64,000 nt of DNA. Origin: Maratus speciosus. Taxonomy: Eukaryota; Arthropoda; Arachnida; Araneae; Salticidae. The notes below the pieces were generated by a model. The model made no database searches. It was not told where the DNA came from and worked only from the letters and a program-made list of their open reading frames with translations. Shown piece after piece: positions 60,011 through 64,000 of the stretch. The DNA lies in assembly GCA_963932465.1 (NCBI GenBank), contig OZ010800.1, forward strand, positions 95,375,307-95,439,306, written 5' to 3'. Position 1 is the stretch's first letter. Each line of letters starts with the position of its first letter. Made by a program: the position numbers and the translations under genes.

Positions 60011-60227
60011 TATAATAAAAGATAAAACACAAAACTCAAAAAACAAGAGAATTTTTTTTAATAAATTAATATACGGGAAAGACACAATAGAAAGGGGAAA
60101 AGAATTACAGAAGTAATTTCCGAGCTGAAGAAAGAGAAGGAGATGATGAAAGATCATTCACAAGTTTATCGGAATTTTTAAAAAGTAAAAAAATGCCTGA
60201 AAATACAAGTGACTTCCGGAGACAGGA

Positions 60228-60440
60228 GAAGAAATAATTCTGGCCGCGTAAAAATTGAAACTGTGACTTAAAGTCCAACAATGATAGTCAATCGACGATT
60301 TAGAAATGTCTTGATTTCAAATATTCCTCCGATTCTCGCTTAATCGGAATTTTAAAGCTCTCTTGGTTTGATCAATATAACCTAAATTACAAGAACAAGT
60401 AATAGAAAAATAGTATTTATTCTTAACTTGCACATACACC
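60228..60440 (-). pseudogene. Penelope-like element, GIY-YIG endonuclease fragment
   Basis: The minus frame reads YYFSITCSCNLGYIDQTKRA, then LKFRLSENRRNI, a TGA, and NQDISKSSIDYHCWTLSHSF with NFYAARIIS. Penelope-like retroelements end in a GIY-YIG nuclease with the pattern YxIxCxCxxxYIGQTKRxLKxRLxEHxRNI...KSxIAxHCW...HxFNFxxARII. Here the Gly of YIG is Asp and the His after E is Asn, and there is an in-frame stop. The reverse transcriptase is not seen upstream, so this is a decayed 3' fragment. Confidence 0.8.
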
Positions 60441-60580
60441 GTTCTCCTCCATCCCTCCACACACACAAATAAGAAAAACTCTAAATATAAAACCCAAAAT
60501 ATGAAAAAGACTTTAATAAAATTGAAAAAACGAAAAGAACACAGTAATAGCTGTGGATTCGTCGTCAGTGAGTTAAACAT

Positions 60581-61410
60581 TTAATACGGCCTTAATTTTA
60601 TAGGTTACACCTGTCATTAAAATGATATAATATTTAAAAGAAATTACATGCATTTTTATTTATAAACCAATTCGTTAGCGTAGTTTCATCATGATGACTT
60701 CTTTTACTAATACAACTTGTACTCATATTAAAAAAAGATAATTTATGAAAAGCTTTTGCATGTTTGTTTTTTCTTGTAAAATTTGTTTAAAAATAAACAT
60801 TAAAAATCTTTCCTAGGAATATAAAATTATCTTTACATCGCACATTTGTATCGAATATTATAAAAAATAATGGTGTTATAATTAATTTCAAAGCGAGCAT
60901 AGCCTCGGAGAACAAATAGTTTTCGATAAAAACGTTTTTACAGCAAATGAAATAATAGCAAAGCTGTAGCTGAAAAAAAATGAAATTAATAAAAACTACG
61001 TCCTTTGAAGAAATACCTGAATTAATGATTAAATATTTATTTGATTTCATCAATTAATTAGTAAATAATTGATTAATAATAATAAGTTTTTGTCTTTTTT
61101 ATTCTTATTAGAGACGAAGTCCTATTTCTCTCACTATTGACTTCTGTTTCGCCGCCAAATACACGTAGTTCACTTTTGAATGCCCTCCAAAAACCAGCTG
61201 CTATCAGTAGAAATGTATAAAGATTGGGATAACAGCAATCGCTATGCTTTTCATTTTTATTACTCTTACATTGTTTCTAAATATCGAATAATTTCAAATT
61301 TTACTTCATATAATAGGAAAAAAACAGTTTGAATCAAATTTTTATAAAAACTGTAACTCAATTTAGTGACTTTTTATGACTTTTAAAAATATATCAAGCA
61401 TGAAGTATAT
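60581..61410. other. AT-rich non-coding stretch
   Basis: No gene recognised. Confidence 0.45.
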
Positions 61411-61484
61411 AGTATATATATATATATATATATACCATATACTATATATATATATATATTATTACTATATACTATATATATATA
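61411..61484. repeat. (TA)n microsatellite, interrupted
   Basis: Abuts the terminal repeat at 61485. Confidence 0.95.
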
Positions 61485-61624
61485 CCGGGTGATCCAGAAG
61501 TTCCGGGAGTTTTGAAATGTTAATAATTAGTTAATTATATACAATGGAAAGGTGCGGTTGTCACAGAAAGGTTTAGAAACATGTGGGATTTGTTTTTGTT
61601 TTTTTAATGAAAAAAATATGTTAT

Positions 61625-61858
61625 TTAGTCACACTTTTTGCCAATACGTGGCGCTGAAATTGATAATATAGTTCTGCTATGGTATAATACAGCGGATTGA
61701 GTTACGGCATGGTGTTCAACCTCGATTACGACTGCAATAGATGTCTGAGATCTTCCGCTTCTTTGAAGATTTTCCAATGAGACCATTTCCTCAAAACTTT
61801 TTATCATAGCTTTTAGATTTGTAATGGCATTTTGGTCCTTTTGCAGTTTTAACTCCAC
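61625..61858 (-). pseudogene. Mariner/Tc1-type transposase N-terminal fragment
   Basis: The frame contains NLKAMIKSFEEMVSLENLQR and SGRSQTSIAVVIEVE. This resembles the linker of mariner-like DNA-binding domains (VYRxIKxFEETGSVxxxPRSGRPRTS...VIxxV). The catalytic domain is absent, so it is a fragment left by internal deletion. Confidence 0.6.
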
Positions 61859-62200
61859 GTTAACAAAGCAAAGCTAAACTTGCCAATTCATTCTTTTTGT
61901 AAAAGGGCTTTGTCATGCAAAGAAAGCATGACTAAGCATAGCAGTTACGCATCAAATTTTGCACCAAAATTCCTTTTTAATGCAATTTCTTTAAACTTCG
62001 AAAAAGCGTTTGAACATAAACGATCCTTAAAACGAAATCTGATCAATATCTTAGGAAATCAATATCTGCGAAATGAATTCATCTGCTTATGTAACACATA
62101 GTGCAGATACAATCGATGTCGTACAGCAGTGCAAGCAAAAATCCCACATGTTTCTGAGTATATATGTGAAAACCGCACCTTCCTATTGTACATAGTTTTC

Positions 62201-62285
62201 TAACTAGTAAATCTGCAGATCAGGAACCTCAACGTCAGTTCTGCAAGTCATTGTTTTTAGACACACTCTGGTAATATTCAATTTT
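62201..62285 (+). repeat. 80-bp direct repeat, copy 1 (partner 63924-64000)
   Basis: AACTAGTAAATCTGCAGATC begins both copies; about 95% identical over 75+ bp, spacing about 1724. Both keep the frame QEPQRQ(F/L)CKSLFLD(T/S)LW-stop after AAATCTGCAG, a possible splice acceptor. Confidence 0.85.
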
Positions 62286-62999
62286 CTGCAAACCGCAATT
62301 TAAAGTTTTCAAATTATGTAATTATTTATAAGAATAAAAAATACGAAGTTTTCAGACGTTAGTGTTAGAAGCAAGACGTAGTATAGTTAGTTGCAGACGT
62401 AGAAGCGTTAAATTAAAAACGTTGTTATGTAAGGATATTTTGAAATTTTCATGAGCTACTAATTCTGGTATTTTTTTAAATAATAAAGTCTTCAGGGGGG
62501 CTCCGTACGTCTGAACCCACCGTGGTCTCATTAATTTACATATGTAACTTTTTATTGATTGCGCTAATGGTTATCGTAAATCTCAGATTTCTTTTTACAC
62601 TTTCGAGCCTTATTTTTCAATACTGGTAGACAGAAAATGATTTACGTTGACGGGATTATATTAAAAGTTTAGGTTTTATGAATGAAAATGTAATTTCCTT
62701 TTAAAAATAAAATAATTTTCATTCATATTTTCTGAAATGAGGCGGTATTAAGAAGTAACACTCATCAAAAAATACTTTTTCAGGCAATCTAGTTAATATT
62801 TGGTTTTAAAGAATGAAAATATTTATTTTCCGATATAATGACGTCATTTTCGACAGCGATAATTTTGCGGTGCATAAATTTGACGTTTATATGAATTTGA
62901 TTTTTTTATTTCATTTTCCTCTTGCACATGAAAATCTTTCAAATCCAAATTAACTATTTAGGATAAATTATTATTCCGATATCGGATTTTCTTGGCAAC

Positions 63000-63037
<38 letters not shown>

Positions 63038-63579
63038 TTGTTAAAATTTTATAGCAAAATGTCAATTTATTCCTTATAAAAATAATGAACTTTTTAATTT
63101 AAAAGAAAATTATTTCAACAAAATCAATAGAACATAGCCTTTCTTTATTTCTGGGGGTAAATTCCATCTATGTGTAAAGACACAAAAGCATTAATTCCTC
63201 CTTTCGAAGTTGATTTGACTTCAAACAATTACGCATATTTTCACATTTCCGATATTTTTAGGTGTAGTTCCTTTGCTAGGCAGCAGTTAAAAGAAAATTA
63301 AGACAATGAAATATGTGCATTAAAAAAAAAACGAAATTTATAAAAGGAAATATTTTATATTATTGGAACACATATATAAAATCCCTCCATAAGTTATACA
63401 TTGAATTTAAAAACTCTGACAAATGTATACACAAAATTTCAAACTAATATGAATAATGTATGGTTCCAATTAGGAAATTCCATCATCCATAATTTAATAT
63501 TTAAATCATTCAATCATGTGAGCCATTTCCTTTCAACAAATAAAAATGGAAAAATCAACTGAATTGCTATAGGAAAGCA

Positions 63580-63760
63580 TTAGGCGCAAAATAAAATGTT
63601 CTATATATTCCGAACGAATGAACCAAATTTAACCAAAAACTATACAGCTAAATCCGGGTACCTCACCAACATGCATCCTTAATTTCAAGCTAATCGGATG
63701 CTTTTTATGGCAGTTATCGCGAGACAGACAGACTAACTAACTAACAAACAAACTATCAAA
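63580..63760 (-). repeat. Remnant of a CAGACAGA-type array element
   Basis: TTCAAGCTAATCGGATGC followed by a GACAGACAGACTAACTAACT tract, the same layout (repeat unit plus CAGA tract) as the array elements at 10230, 19980 and 36490. Confidence 0.45.
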
Positions 63761-63923
63761 CAGATGGAAACCAAAAACTTTTCGGCTCTCCACAGTAAGC
63801 CTTCACTGACGTTTCGGCAATTATTAACATTTCAAAACTCCCGGAACTTCTGGATCTCCCGGCATATATACATATATATATATATATCAACAAGGAGCAA
63901 TTGCATGCTACAACAAAGTAAAT

Positions 63924-64000
63924 TAACTAGTAAATCTGCAGATCAGGAGCCTCAACGTCAGCTCTGCAAGTCATTGTTTTTAGACTCACTTTGGTAATAT
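63924..64000 (+). repeat. 80-bp direct repeat, copy 2, runs to window edge
   Basis: See copy 1. It lies just outside the right terminal repeat of the mariner-type composite, while copy 1 is inside it. Confidence 0.85.

Larger units (their letters stand above)
61485..63862. mobile_element. Mariner-type composite with 44-bp terminal inverted repeats
   Basis: The left end starts CCGGGTGATCCAGAAG and the right end complement CCGGGAGATCCAGAAG; they match for 44 bp with one mismatch. TA precedes the left tip. Inside, 62140-62205 is an inverted copy of 61505-61595, so an internally deleted mariner of about 720 bp probably occupies 61485-62205 and the right tip may belong to a second copy. An A-tract of about 32 nt lies at 63004-63035. 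Confidence 0.6.

Overview
The window is AT-rich eukaryotic DNA with almost no intact host coding sequence and a dense, nested load of transposable elements, microsatellites and long palindromes. The mix (several Tc1 families, hAT, Helitrons with tandem-repeat cores, Tigger/pogo, Penelope-like and LINE fragments, tRNA-derived SINEs, introns or gaps of several kb) fits a large arthropod genome. The style of the Tc1 transposases suggests an arachnid, most likely a spider; this is inference, since no marker gene is present. There are no operons or bacterial signals.

Host genes: only the first ~210 bases look like true host coding sequence. There, two tandem copies of a short 3'-terminal exon end in the same frame, the second preceded by a good splice acceptor. 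A GC-richer 185-base block at 47334-47518 on the minus strand, bounded by acceptor and donor signals, is a weaker exon candidate.

Layout: 2.5-7.1 kb is a tandem segmental duplication with 8-bp microhomology at its breakpoints. It carries two decayed copies of one Tc1 element, and a SINE with target-site duplications is present in one copy only. 7.8-12.0 kb is a second Tc1 element split by a 2.7-kb hAT element with an 8-bp target duplication. 14.2-15.4 kb is a 1.1-kb near-perfect palindrome. 20-23 kb holds a terminal-inverted-repeat element with a 173-bp tandem core and several MITEs, one with a matching empty site elsewhere in the window. 26.2-26.5 kb is a Tigger/pogo end. 27.8-30.8 kb holds a short Helitron and a third Tc1 element inside a possible piggyBac-like remnant. 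32.9-35.2 kb is a 2.3-kb fold-back element with an 8-bp target duplication whose arms carry pieces of a conserved protein. 36-40.2 kb holds a tandem array, a LINE tail and a non-autonomous hAT. 43.5-44.9 kb is a Helitron. 49-57.5 kb combines two more palindromic elements, a nested MITE, a three-copy dispersed repeat and tandem-array Helitrons. 59-64 kb holds a Helitron 3' end, a Penelope-like GIY-YIG fragment, a mariner-type inverted-repeat element and an 80-bp direct repeat.

Every transposase seen is broken by stops, frameshifts, truncation or loss of a catalytic residue, so the window reads as a graveyard in which insertion order can be worked out from nesting.
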